Source of the DNA: Gnetum montanum
Taxonomy: Eukaryota; Streptophyta; Gnetopsida; Gnetales; Gnetaceae
Assembly (NCBI GenBank): GCA_015680685.1
Contig: MNCI01011418.1
Span: 84,868 to 105,746 of the forward strand
Direction of reading: 5' to 3'
DNA length: 20,879 nt
Part shown: positions 1 to 8,359 of the stretch, piece after piece
Layout: every line of letters begins with the position of its first letter
Position numbering within the stretch: the first letter of the stretch is position 1
The notes under the pieces: model-generated
The model's input: only the letters and a program-made list of their open reading frames with translations
Database searches by the model: none
What the model was told of the DNA's origin: nothing
Program-made: the position numbers and the translations under genes

Positions 1-356
1 CATGTGCAGGCATCGTAGAAGGCTAGTAAGTGTTGTTGTAGATCTAAGTCATAGCCTCCTAAAAATTTTAGAAAGTTGTTTAAATTGAGCCTGGGTAGTT
101 GGCCCTCTTTACAATGCCTGCATGAGATTTGAACAACCTCTTGTATTTGCGTTAAGCTTGTAGTGGCTAGTGGGGGTTCATCATCATCAGATAAGTTAGG
201 CTTTCATGTGTTGCAATGACGTTTTCATCTTTCATGTTTATAAGAAACTCCCACTTCAGGTTGTATACTCCAATCTTCATCGTCATATAGTTCGTTGGTT
301 CTCCAATGAACTTCCTCACTAAGTGTGGTGTTATTATCATCTTGTAGGAGAGGCAT
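1..356 (-). pseudogene. gag pseudogene, N-terminal part (Ty3-type LTR retrotransposon)
   Basis: Read leftward from an ATG at 354-356, this frame begins MPLLQDDNNTTL and has an acidic stretch ending DDEDW. It is interrupted by TGA at 225-227 and TGA at 204-206, then stays open to the window edge, where it reads LLAFYDAC. The plus-strand gag at 19085 starts similarly (KNTT, RSN, then EEEEW) and also contains LQAFYDAC, so the two are relatives. The start lies 113 bases inside the primer-binding site, nearly the same spacing as in the right-hand copy (115). From ATG to FYDAC this copy has about 115 codons, against about 350 in the other, so the long charged middle segment is missing here. The rest of the element lies beyond the left edge. 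Gag packages element RNA into cytoplasmic particles; this copy cannot encode a full product. Confidence 0.65.
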
Positions 357-468
357 TGTTGTGTGTGAATTTATGTGACTCTTTATAATTACTTCTTTCT
401 AAGAGATATATTGTTAAGCTCTTTACAGCGACCTTGTATGATATAACTAATCTAGATAACTAACACCA

Positions 469-486
469 TCCCCAGCAACAGCGCCA
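469..486 (-). promoter_or_regulatory. Primer-binding site, tRNA-Asp type
   Basis: On the minus strand the 18 bases TGGCGCTGTTGCTGGGGA start one base after the LTR terminal CA. They match the usual plant Ty3 primer site TGGCGCCGTTGCCGGGGA, complementary to the 3' end of tRNA-Asp, with two C-to-T changes. This fixes the orientation (internal region to the left) and the inner end of the LTR. Confidence 0.85.
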
Positions 487-487
487 A

Positions 488-1239
488 TGATGAGTGACGA
501 GGTACCCCTACGCTCAACCATACGAAACGAGCGTAGCACGTGCAATCTAGTTGAACTCTGCAGACAGACTAGTTTTGGTACCTAGATCGTTAACCTTAGG
601 TTGTAATTCACTGTCTTCCCACTTGGACTAGTATTTATATTTTTCACGTATGGTTTAGTCCAGAGTGAGGTGTATGATGTGTTCCTAATTCTAACACTAC
701 TCCTGAAGGCAGTGGGAAATAATATTAACTAAGTTAAGCTAAGAGAAAAAGGGTAAGAAAGTCTACTCTAGCCTAAGTGTGACGAGCAACCGATTCCTTG
801 ATCAACCGTACACATCTTGGACCTCATGCATGACTACCACTGGGATTACCAAGCGCAGATCCTAGGTACGCCACTGGGCTACCAAGTAGTCACACTTAAA
901 TGCTCGTAATCAAGTTGTACTCATTCCACGTCCTAGGAGTTTAAGGGTGAGAGAGAAATCAGTAAATAACAATTAAATAAACAAAGTGACTATTGTAATG
1001 ATGAAGTAATCTCGATCTTTATTGTCGGTCATGTGTGTGTCCAAGTACTTCACACTTGAATAAAGAATGTTGTACAATTACATTCACCACACTACGGGCA
1101 GACACAGGAAAAATAATCTAACTCTAGAGGGATCAAACTAACAGAGCTTCGATACTCTAACTCCTAACTAATGATGAATAAGGGAGAGCCGCTTCTTATT
1201 TATAGACATTACAGTGGACTGCGATATCGCGTCCCATCA
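488..1239 (-). mobile_element. LTR 1 (5' LTR of a minus-strand Ty3-type element)
   Basis: This is a 752-base LTR read on the minus strand. It starts TGATGGGAC at 1239 and ends TCATCA at 488, directly before the primer-binding site. It carries a TATA box (TATAAATA, 1197-1204) and a poly(A) signal AATAAA (1018-1023), 181 bases apart. Upstream of the TATA box is CGATATCGCAGTCCACTG, nearly identical to the motif in the LTR that starts at 20761. The U5 part shares blocks with the LTRs at 2753, 4943 and 18049, including TAACCATAC-like and GGGAAGACA-like motifs and GTATGGTTG near the end. The 3' LTR is outside the window, so age and target duplication cannot be judged. Confidence 0.8.
1197..1204 (-). 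promoter_or_regulatory. TATA box of LTR 1
   Basis: TATAAATA in the context TCTATAAATAAG on the minus strand, at the same place as the TATA boxes of the four related LTRs. It is the expected Pol II start region of the element. Confidence 0.7.
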
Positions 1240-2752
1240 CTAAGTAAACTTGTTAATGAATTGGTGGCTAGCTATTTTTCAAATCAAGGAAAGACTCAAA
1301 GGTGTGACTTCAACAGGATTCAATGCATTGGTGTTGGCCATTCTCTTGGGTGCTTGGATGCTTTTTCTTAGGTTTTTTGCCACTCTGACATTGTTCAAAT
1401 ATCAAGAAGCTGAGTGAATAAAAATAAGTATTTGCATGGTGTGGTTCTCACACATAAACATAAAAGAGAGAGAGAGAAAAGAGAAAAAGGTGAGAATTCA
1501 AAGCACACCCCTTAGACATAATAAAGCAATATGGGCTACAAGCATTGGTTATGGCACTGGAAAGACATGTTACCCATGCCTAAAGGTTCTCTCTAACTAA
1601 GGCCCTTTCTCACTTCCTGCTTCTCCATCTCACTCTCCTTGGGATGGTGGTCACTCTTTGTGAAAGAATTCTTGTTGCCTCAAGAGGATGGATTGGCAAA
1701 GTGTATTGATGTGAGGTCACTGAATGTGTTGGTTTGAGTCTAGATTTAGGATGAGTTCTACTCAGTTATCTTAACCATGAAATACACAAGGGGCTTTACA
1801 CAACCTTGTTCTTGGGATTCCATTTCATTCTCTCCTCTCCATCTTTCTTCCCATTTTCCACCTCATTATCAGTTTTATCATTAGTCTGTTCTGGGTTGAT
1901 GCATTGTTTTTCTTTGGTGAATTTTTGTGGATAAGTTTTTAACTCTTGCTTCCAAATGACATTCCTAGAGCCTACAGAATCTTTGGTTTGTAGGTTTATT
2001 AGGGCATAAAGGGCATGAGCCTACTTTGGGAAGGACCCACTTGCATATCTTTTGGTTTGGTTAAGTTAAGTTCTTTACCCTTAGAAATTGTTACAATCAA
2101 AATATTTTTATTTACCCCATCCATGCCATCCAAATAATATGCACCTTCACAATTTTTTGTAATGAATTCCTTTTTATTTTTGTGAATACCCTCTTTCCAC
2201 TACTCCTTGTATCAAGCTTTCTCTTAATTGTATGGATCACTTCTATTATTTAACCCATTCGTCAGTCTTTCCACTAACAATATCAAGCAAGCAATCTATC
2301 ACAATAACAACTTGGCTAGATAAAATCACTGACGAGACAAGGTATTCAGCCATTATTTATGTATTATATATACTAATCCTTGGTTTTGTTGTGATTGCAG
2401 TGGGAAGCATGGATTGGAAGCAGGACTATCGTCACCAAGGACGATGCAACCATATCACTCATGGGAGATTGTTCATAACCGCTAGATCTCTTTTACCTCT
2501 CCCTCATTCTTCTATTGCCAAGAGGGGTTGGATGTTCTTTGGATTCGTTGGTGCTCTTTCCTAATTGTCATGAACATCAATTTTGTACGTAATTGTAATA
2601 TTGTATGCTCAGGCACTTCTGTATTTTTCTATTTTCTCTATGTCACTCTGCATGTCAGTCAAATAAGTCCACATCCCCCTAATATATTTTGTCAAGAACT
2701 TGTTTCTCTTCTTCTATACTCGAGGATAAGTTTTCATTCAGTCGTGGGGGTA
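1240..2752. other. Intergenic stretch with possible gene scraps; 3' tail of an element at its right end
   Basis: No intact gene is seen. Three weak signals are present. (1) 1262-1371 (+) reads IGVGHSLGC before a stop; GHSLG is the nucleophile-elbow pattern of alpha/beta hydrolases. (2) 2342-2400 (+) looks like a short intron: CAAG then GTATTC, TACTAAT as a branch site and TTGCAG at the end. (3) 2689-2752 (+) reads ILEDKFSFSRGG and ends GTGGGGGTA just before the TGATG start of the next LTR, like the 3' end of a Ty3 element with its polypurine tract. The rest is AT-rich with no recognised feature. Confidence 0.35.
2744..2752 (+). promoter_or_regulatory. Probable polypurine tract before LTR 2
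   Basis: GTGGGGGTA lies immediately before the LTR start TGATGAGAG. A homologous but more decayed tail (GGATGAGTTTCATGCACC) precedes the LTR at 4943. In LTR retrotransposons such a G-rich run primes second-strand synthesis and marks the 3' LTR. Confidence 0.5.
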
Positions 2753-2757
2753 TGATG

Positions 2758-2985
2758 AGAGTGGTTACTCTAGCAGTTACTCTAACAGTTATTCTAATTA
2801 TTAGAGCAGTTACTCTAGCGGTTACTCTAGCAATTACTCTAATTATTAGAGTGGTTACTCTACTGGTTACTCTAGCAGTTATTCTAATTATTAGAGTGGT
2901 TACTCTAGTATTTATTCTAATTATTAGAGTGATTATTCTAGCAATTACTTTAGCAGTTATTCTAATTATTAGAGTAGTTGCTCCC
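2758..2985 (+). repeat. Minisatellite in the U3 of LTR 2
   Basis: Short units of about 12 bases (GTTACTCTAGCA-like) are organised into larger units. Each larger unit closes with the palindrome CTCTAATTATTAGAG or a one-base variant. The core CTAATTATTAGAG recurs five times, at about 2793, 2838, 2883, 2916 and 2961, giving spacings of 45, 45, 33 and 45 bases. The array ends about 10 bases before the TATA box. Open frames on both strands here are products of the repeat and not genes. Confidence 0.85.
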
Positions 2986-2990
2986 AAGCT

Positions 2991-2998
2991 TATAAATA
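2991..2998 (+). promoter_or_regulatory. TATA box of LTR 2
   Basis: TATAAATA directly after the U3 minisatellite and 177 bases before the LTR poly(A) signal. Confidence 0.65.
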
Positions 2999-3167
2999 CA
3001 GTGCCTAGGCACACAATTGGGAGGAAGCCTTTTTAGCAGTCAAGTAGCGAACCTCTTGTAGTCTGTTTGAAAGTTAGAGTATTTTCCAAGTGCCTGCAAC
3101 AGGAGGTCAAAGTGTGGATAGATCTTTATTCAAGCATTGATGTACCTAAGCACACCATTATGTTGGC

Positions 3168-3173
3168 AATAAA
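3168..3173 (+). terminator. Poly(A) signal of LTR 2
   Basis: AATAAA in GGCAATAAAGATGAGC. The same motif occurs at the same distance from the TATA box in LTRs 1, 3 and 4. Confidence 0.6.
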
Positions 3174-3839
3174 GATGAGCTCTTTGATTCATCCTTGTAG
3201 CACTTGAGATTTTTTTTCTTACACATTTCTTTTATTTTATTTTCTTATGCATTTATTTTATTTTATGCACTTTACATTTATGTTATTAGCACAACAATTC
3301 ATTTTGATCAATTAAGCAAATCATTAAATTACACAAGCACGACCACTTCGAGCATGTGTGTAATGCTTGGTAACCTAGTAACGACTAGCATTTGGTAATC
3401 CCAACAGTATTGTACTGGTTCAGGATGTGTACGGTAAGTGGGAACGGATGATAGTGTTAGGATTAGTTAGAACTTAGTTAATGAATAGTTAAGTTAAATT
3501 AGTCACTTAGTTACCTCTCTCCTTCCCTACTAGTGCAAGACATAAAAACATAAAAGCTATAAAAATCATATGTCTTAAGCTTACTTAACCATACAATTGT
3601 GACATATAGGTAAGCTTAGGAAGACAATGACCAACCAACTTATCCTTGTTCCACAAGGGTGCATAAGCACTTGGTCCTTGGAATTCGACCAAATCGTGCG
3701 TAAAACGCTCATATTCATATGCTTGAACGTAGGGGTACCTCACCGCTCATCACCATTGGTACTATAACCTTTCACAATCACTTCAAAGGTGTAGATCAAG
3801 TGCATGTAGGCTCAACTATTCTAGGCATGCCATGTCGAT

Positions 3840-4735
3840 GAAGAAGTTATGTTCATGAAAGATAGCTTGGGGCAACAAATCAAAATGCTAAAGCATCAGT
3901 CCCAGAAGTGGAAAGAATGAGTCAAGAAAAGGAGAAAGAAGTAATCTTTCTTTTCCAACAAGCATGAAGGATAGAATATGAAAGTCAAATCATGACCTAA
4001 TTTTAGGTCAAGTACCTTCATATGGAGCAAGAGTCCTATAACTTATGGAAGAAGCTAGCAAATAAGACTAGTAGGAAAACTAATGAACTTAGAAAGATCC
4101 ATCAAATTAAGTAGGAAAACTAAGATATTGATTGCATAGACTACACAAACTTGTAGCTCTGTTAAATGAACAAGTAATCATGAAAAGACATGAGATTAAA
4201 GAGAAATTTGATACCTTACATGCTAAACTTTGATAAATGACCATAAGTGAACCAACATTGTAGGAAAAGATGTAACTATTGGAAAACATGTATATCCTTC
4301 GCTATGAAGCATTTGTTGTGTTCTTGAAAAAAAACTCAAGGAAGCTGAAGAGGACATGTAAGTGAAACAAAGGAGGTATCTTTATATGGACAAGACTTGT
4401 TCATGTTGACCACCACAAAGCTAGAAGAGAAACTCCATCAAGCAACTGTCAAGCTAGACATGGCCTAACATGAGATCTCATAGGCAAAAGGAAGTCATGA
4501 GCAATTTTAGGTTGATGCTAAGGAATAGCAACAAATACTCCTACAAGAGCAAGGACTAATGCATGAATAGAATTAACAATTCCAAGTGAGGGTGATTGAC
4601 TTAGAAGCACAACTTCAAAAATTTCATATGTCTACACCCTTCTATTCAAGCTTCTTTGTATATTAAGCAGGCATGTCAAGGGGCTTCCTCTCTCAACCAC
4701 CACCTCTTGGCACTTCTTGATGAGATGGCTTGTAT
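3840..4735 (+). pseudogene. Decayed coiled-coil reading frame of the LTR 2 element
   Basis: The region is rich in Glu, Lys, Gln and Leu codons in shifting plus-strand frames, as in a coiled-coil protein. The clearest part is about 4425-4730: it starts EKLHQATVKLDMA, includes VRVIDLEAQLQKFHMS and ends with SRGFLSQPPPLGTS. Most in-frame stops here are TAG or TAA in Gln-rich surroundings, so one C-to-T change in CAG or CAA explains them. The segment at 4574-4639 is repeated at 7025-7090 in the next element. It occupies the place where gag would start in the related elements. The product and role are not recognised; it may be a gag-like or accessory protein of this subfamily. Confidence 0.5.
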
Positions 4736-4967
4736 GCTATTGTAATATAATCATGGTCTATACATCTATCCAATTATATTCCTTCACATTGATCATGTCA
4801 TATGTCTAGTTCTAGTCTTGTATTTTGAACATTAAAGCTAAGGGACTAGCTTAACCAATCGCAAGAGAAAGATGAGTCATCCAATGATATTTTGTAAGTT
4901 GATTGTAAGCCTTGGATTTGGGATGAGTTTCATGCACCTGTGTGATGAAGTGTATTTTATTCTACTC

Positions 4968-5036
4968 CGATATTGGAGCCCTGATATTGGATACCCGATA
5001 TTGAGGACCAAGAAGCAATGTTAGATATCCAATATC
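4968..5036 (+). repeat. GATATTGG repeats in the U3 of LTR 3
   Basis: Three direct copies of a unit of about 14 bases (CCGATATTGGAGCC, CTGATATTGGATAC, CCGATATTGAGGAC) are followed by the inverted version GATATCCAATATC. They lie just upstream of the TATA box, at the same place as the minisatellite of LTR 2. Confidence 0.6.
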
Positions 5037-5054
5037 ACAAGATGTATGCTGGCC

Positions 5055-5062
5055 TATAAATT
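5055..5062 (+). promoter_or_regulatory. TATA box of LTR 3
   Basis: TATAAATT in GGCCTATAAATTTAGC, aligned with the TATA boxes of the other LTRs and 179 bases before AATAAA. Confidence 0.6.
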
Positions 5063-5820
5063 TAGCACTTGGACACACAATTTGGACATATGTTTTGTCA
5101 TAACATAGCAAAGCTCTTGTAGTGTCTTTTCTCTAGAGTTAAAATATTTTCCCAAGTGTGCGTAACAGGACTCATTTAGTGTACGGATCTTTATTTGATC
5201 ATTGTTGTACCTAAGCACAACAATGTGTGCAACAATAAAGGCAAACTTTCTGATAAACCTTGTAGCACTTTGGCTAGATTAAATATTTTATTTATGCATT
5301 TAATGTTTTCTGCAATTTTATTTAATACTTTCAAGTAATTCAGCTAAATTAAGCTAAGTTAAGTTAGCTAAGCTAAATAGCAATTAATTAAGCACATAAG
5401 TATGACCATTTCGAGCATGTGCATGATGCTTGGTAATCCTAGAAATGGTTAACATTTGGTAACCCAATAGCATTATACGTGTTCAAGATATGTACAGAAA
5501 GTGTGACTGGATAGCTATGTTAGGATTAGTTAGAGATTAATTAGTTAAATCAAATTAGCCATTAAAAATTACTTCATTCATTTATTTTAAGCACCGAGAA
5601 CATAAAACATAAAAAAGTAATAAAAATCAGATGCCTCAGTTGCACTTAACCATACCCTTGCATTTCACAAGTGTAACTGGAAAGACAACGATTGTAACAA
5701 TTAGATTTCACTTCTTAGAACCAATGTACTTGAATACTTAAGGTCTAAAAAATTCGACCAGATCATGCATGAAAACTTGTGATTTGTATGGTTGCATGTA
5801 GGGTTATTCACCACTCATCA

Positions 5821-6960
5821 CAATGTTTATAGTTTTCACATGCATGATTAAGGTTCCTACCTCCTCAATTTACATCCTAGCCTTCTATTTTAAAATTCCA
5901 GGATTGGTGCATGTTTAAAGCTTTTTGAGATATTTCTAGCTTTGTTTGGAGACTTTTAGAAGCTTTTGGCATGTTCCCTAAAATCCCAACTTTCATCCAA
6001 GAAATATAGGCAATGTGTATAAGGACCAAGGTGTGCTGACTGCCCTATGTCAATGCATCCCCTGCATCAACACATGGACATTGACACACCTCTCTTAATA
6101 GCTTGGTTTTATCCTTTTGCTTGCCTACCTCCTTCGGTGTGTTCTTGGGATGTCTAGGCTACATTAATGGATCTCCATTGACACATGGGTGTTAGCAAAC
6201 CACTACCATTATGTTGCCAAAACTATAAATACTCAGGATGAGCCCCCACATGAACACCATGATTTCAAGCATTTTTCCTTAAGTTTTGACATCTGATTTT
6301 ATGTGAAGAGCTATTCATCCATTGGGAAGTTGATTTCTTTCCTATTTTGTATGTGTTTTGAGTTATTACTTTCACAAGTGTAGCTAGCCTCTATCAAAGT
6401 ACTACCATGCTTATGTGGCCAAGAAAATTTGGTCAAAGCAAAGTCTAGTATTTACACAGTTTACGATTTTTCCTTATTTCATTGTTGATGCCTTACATAT
6501 TAAAATACCAAAAACATTAAAATCATGAAATTTTTATTTATTTAATTCTCATTTTTATAATTTACCATGATTCACCCTTATCCAATGAGGTCACAATTGT
6601 ATAGCATGGTGTTGAACCATCGAGGTTGTGACTAAGAGCCATTTTATTTTTATTTTATATATGGCCTTGCACCTATCCATGAGGAAGTGCAATGCATGTA
6701 TGTTTATTATTTGTTTCTTATAAATATAAAATCTATAAAAATCATAAAATGTAAAAAGAAAAATATTTTTCCTATCCCTCACTTTTGCAACATACTGTAT
6801 CATATGTATTATATTCTTTTTTATGTTTATTGAATGCAACCATATACATAAGTGTTCATGACAATTCACTCAACATTATCCTTAAAGCTTACAACTAGAT
6901 CACATTATGATTTGTATAATAAATTCCATTAGTTCAAAACTAACTAGACCCCCATCTTGG
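5821..6960 (+). other. Non-coding stretch inside the LTR 3 element
   Basis: The first bases resemble the start of the LTR 2 internal region (TATA, then TTTCACA). Beyond that I see no coding similarity. A TATA-like CTATAAATA at about 6225 and two partly similar blocks near 6580 and 6670 are present, but no LTR ends can be defined. This may be another inserted, unrecognised element. Confidence 0.3.
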
Positions 6961-6964
6961 TGCC

Positions 6965-7113
6965 ATTACCAAACCTAGAAGAACAACTTTAGAGATCCAA
7001 ACTCTTCAAGCTTCTAGAAAATAACTAATAATTCTAAGTGAGGGTGACAAACCTAAAAGCACAACTTCAGAGATTTCATATGTATGCACCCAACTCTTTA
7101 AGCTCAACTCAAT
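6965..7113 (+). pseudogene. Second copy of the coiled-coil frame, fragment
   Basis: 7025-7090 matches 4574-4639: both have AAGTGAGGGTGA, then AAAGCACAACTTC, then TTTCATATGT and an ACCC block. The preceding 60 bases look like a local duplication of the same unit (CCTAGAAGAACAACTTTAGAGA against CCTAAAAGCACAACTTCAGAGA). This ties the LTR 3 element to the LTR 2 element. The frame stops at an abrupt junction with integrase sequence near 7113. Confidence 0.5.
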
Positions 7114-7432
7114 GATGATTTTATACAAGAGATGAGGGATCTTCATGCACAAGTGAAGACAAATCTAGAGAAAGCTCAAGAGGAATGAAGGCAAGTAGAA
7201 GCCTAACTTTTCTATTGGTGATTTAGTTTAAGTGCACTTAAAGAAGAAAAGATTAAGAGGTGTTAGCTTCTTAAATTTGAAAGCCAAGAAGATGGATCTT
7301 TTTAGAATAAAGACCACAATTAATAACAATGCTTTTGAGATTGATTTACCAAATGATGTTGGTATGTCTCTCGTATATAACATTATAGATCTTGTGCACT
7401 ACCATGGATCAGTTGATGCTAAAACCATATAG
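7114..7432 (+). pseudogene. Integrase C-terminal end of Ty3-type pol, fragment
   Basis: The translation starts DDFIQEMRDLHAQVKTNLEK, shifts frame, then reads NFSIGDLV, a TAA at 7229-7231, VHLKKKRLRG and, near the end, NNNAFEIDLPNDVGMS followed by YNIIDLVHYHG. This follows the order seen at the C-terminus of plant Ty3 integrases: a helix with LHEQV, the GDLV-VHL-KERF block, then NAY-IDLP and FNV-DL. Integrase inserts element DNA into the host genome. Only the last hundred or so residues remain. Protease, reverse transcriptase, RNase H and the integrase core are missing, because coiled-coil sequence joins directly on the left. No 3' LTR is seen downstream. Confidence 0.75.
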
Positions 7433-8330
7433 GGAAACATCAATAAATTAAAGGGGACTATTGATGAGTCTACGCCTTTAATAGAGAGGAAGGAAATCAT
7501 ACTCAATAGGAGAAAAACACTCATGAAGTGAAGAGGCATGAATACTTAGTCCATTGGAAGGATCAATCCATTGATGATATTGTATAGATCCATAAGATCA
7601 AACTTGTTAAATGGAGGATTACTTCTACCCCTACTCCCTTGTTCACATGAGCTCACTTTTTGAAGGGTGAAAGAGCCAATGTAGGAACATCCCTTTCAAA
7701 TCCCTTCCTTCATCACTATTGATGATTTTTGCAAGATTCAAACACTATGGAGATGTCTTGAAGATCAAAGAGATTTCTTGGCCAAGAGCTGGATCTTTAT
7801 AAAGACATCCTAAGTTCAGAAAAAACATCTTACCTAAGAAGGAGATGTCTCTGGAAAGACATCTCACTAGGAAAGAAGATGTCCTAGAAAATACATCTCA
7901 CAAGTAGAAAAGATATCTCACCTAAAATCCAAAGTTAATAATAAGATGTCTTGGAAAGCCTTGAGACGACTTGTACAACAAGGAAATTTTCGAATTAGTA
8001 GTTCCAAATTAAGAAATAGCTAAGAAAATCCAAGAAAATTTAAAAAAACTAGAAATCTTTAAGATAAGCTTGAGGAAAGATTTCTAACTTTTTTATATTT
8101 TCTTTCCAATAAATATTGTTGTTGTTTCATGATAGGAAGAAAGATTGGGAGTGGCATGAGTGCACAAGTCAAGAGTACATGAGTATGTATGCAGCTCTAT
8201 GATCAATTGTGTGTGTTTGGCTTGTGTGTCTCTTGTGTGCTTATGTAAATTTGATCTAAATTGTACCTTGCATTGAAGATAATCATTGTATGGTTGTAGC
8301 ACCTTATGCTCTATAATGTTCTTTAAGTGT
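7433..8330 (+). other. AT-rich stretch after the integrase fragment
   Basis: No gene is seen. The first 300 bases may be decayed 3' untranslated sequence of the element. 7748-7962 holds a cluster of AGATGTC-type repeats (listed separately). The rest shows no recognised feature. Confidence 0.4.
7748..7962. repeat. AGATGTC / GACATCT repeat cluster with a hairpin
   Basis: About eight copies of AGATGTC, GACATC or close variants occur in both orientations in 215 bases. The clearest pair, AGATGTCT (7843-7850) and AGACATCT (7857-7864), forms an 8-base stem with a 6-base loop. Confidence 0.6.
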
Positions 8331-8359
8331 TTGTAAGTGATTTGGATATTGTGGGTTGT

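Larger units (their letters stand above)
2753..3752 (+). mobile_element. LTR 2 (Ty3-type, related to the other four)
   Basis: About 1.0 kb, from TGATGAGAG at 2753 to TCATCA at 3752. Its U3 consists mostly of a minisatellite. It has a TATA box at 2991-2998 and AATAAA at 3168-3173, 177 bases apart. The end GGGGTACCTCACCGCTCATCA resembles the end of LTR 1. The bases after it, starting TTGGTACTATAACC, may be a badly decayed tRNA-Asp-type primer site. A polypurine-like tract lies directly upstream, so this LTR has both a 3'-LTR-like left flank and a 5'-LTR-like right flank. Confidence 0.7.
4943..5820 (+). mobile_element. LTR 3 (Ty3-type)
   Basis: About 880 bases, from TGATGAAG at 4943 to ACTCATCA at 5820. 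It has a TATA box at 5055-5062 and AATAAA at 5234-5239, 179 bases apart. The stretch before the TATA box (CAATATCACAAGATGTATGC) is almost the same as in LTR 4, so these two are the closest pair. The U5 contains TAACCATACCC, GGAAAGACAACG and TTGTATGGTTG, as in the other copies. The sequence after the LTR (CAATGTTTATAGTTTTCAC) is too changed to call a primer site with confidence. Confidence 0.7.

Noticed and set aside
2679-3036. Overlapping open frames of about 110 codons on both strands with TLAVTL- and LIIR-type repeats
   Set aside because: They are produced by the U3 minisatellite, whose unit length keeps frames open on both strands. There is no start context or known domain.
6200-6480. TATA-like CTATAAATA at about 6225 as the promoter of a sixth LTR
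   Set aside because: No LTR ends, poly(A) signal at the family distance or primer site could be found around it.
7748-7962. AGATGTC repeats as a CRISPR array
   Set aside because: Spacing and orientation are irregular, repeats are only 7-8 bases, and the context is eukaryotic.
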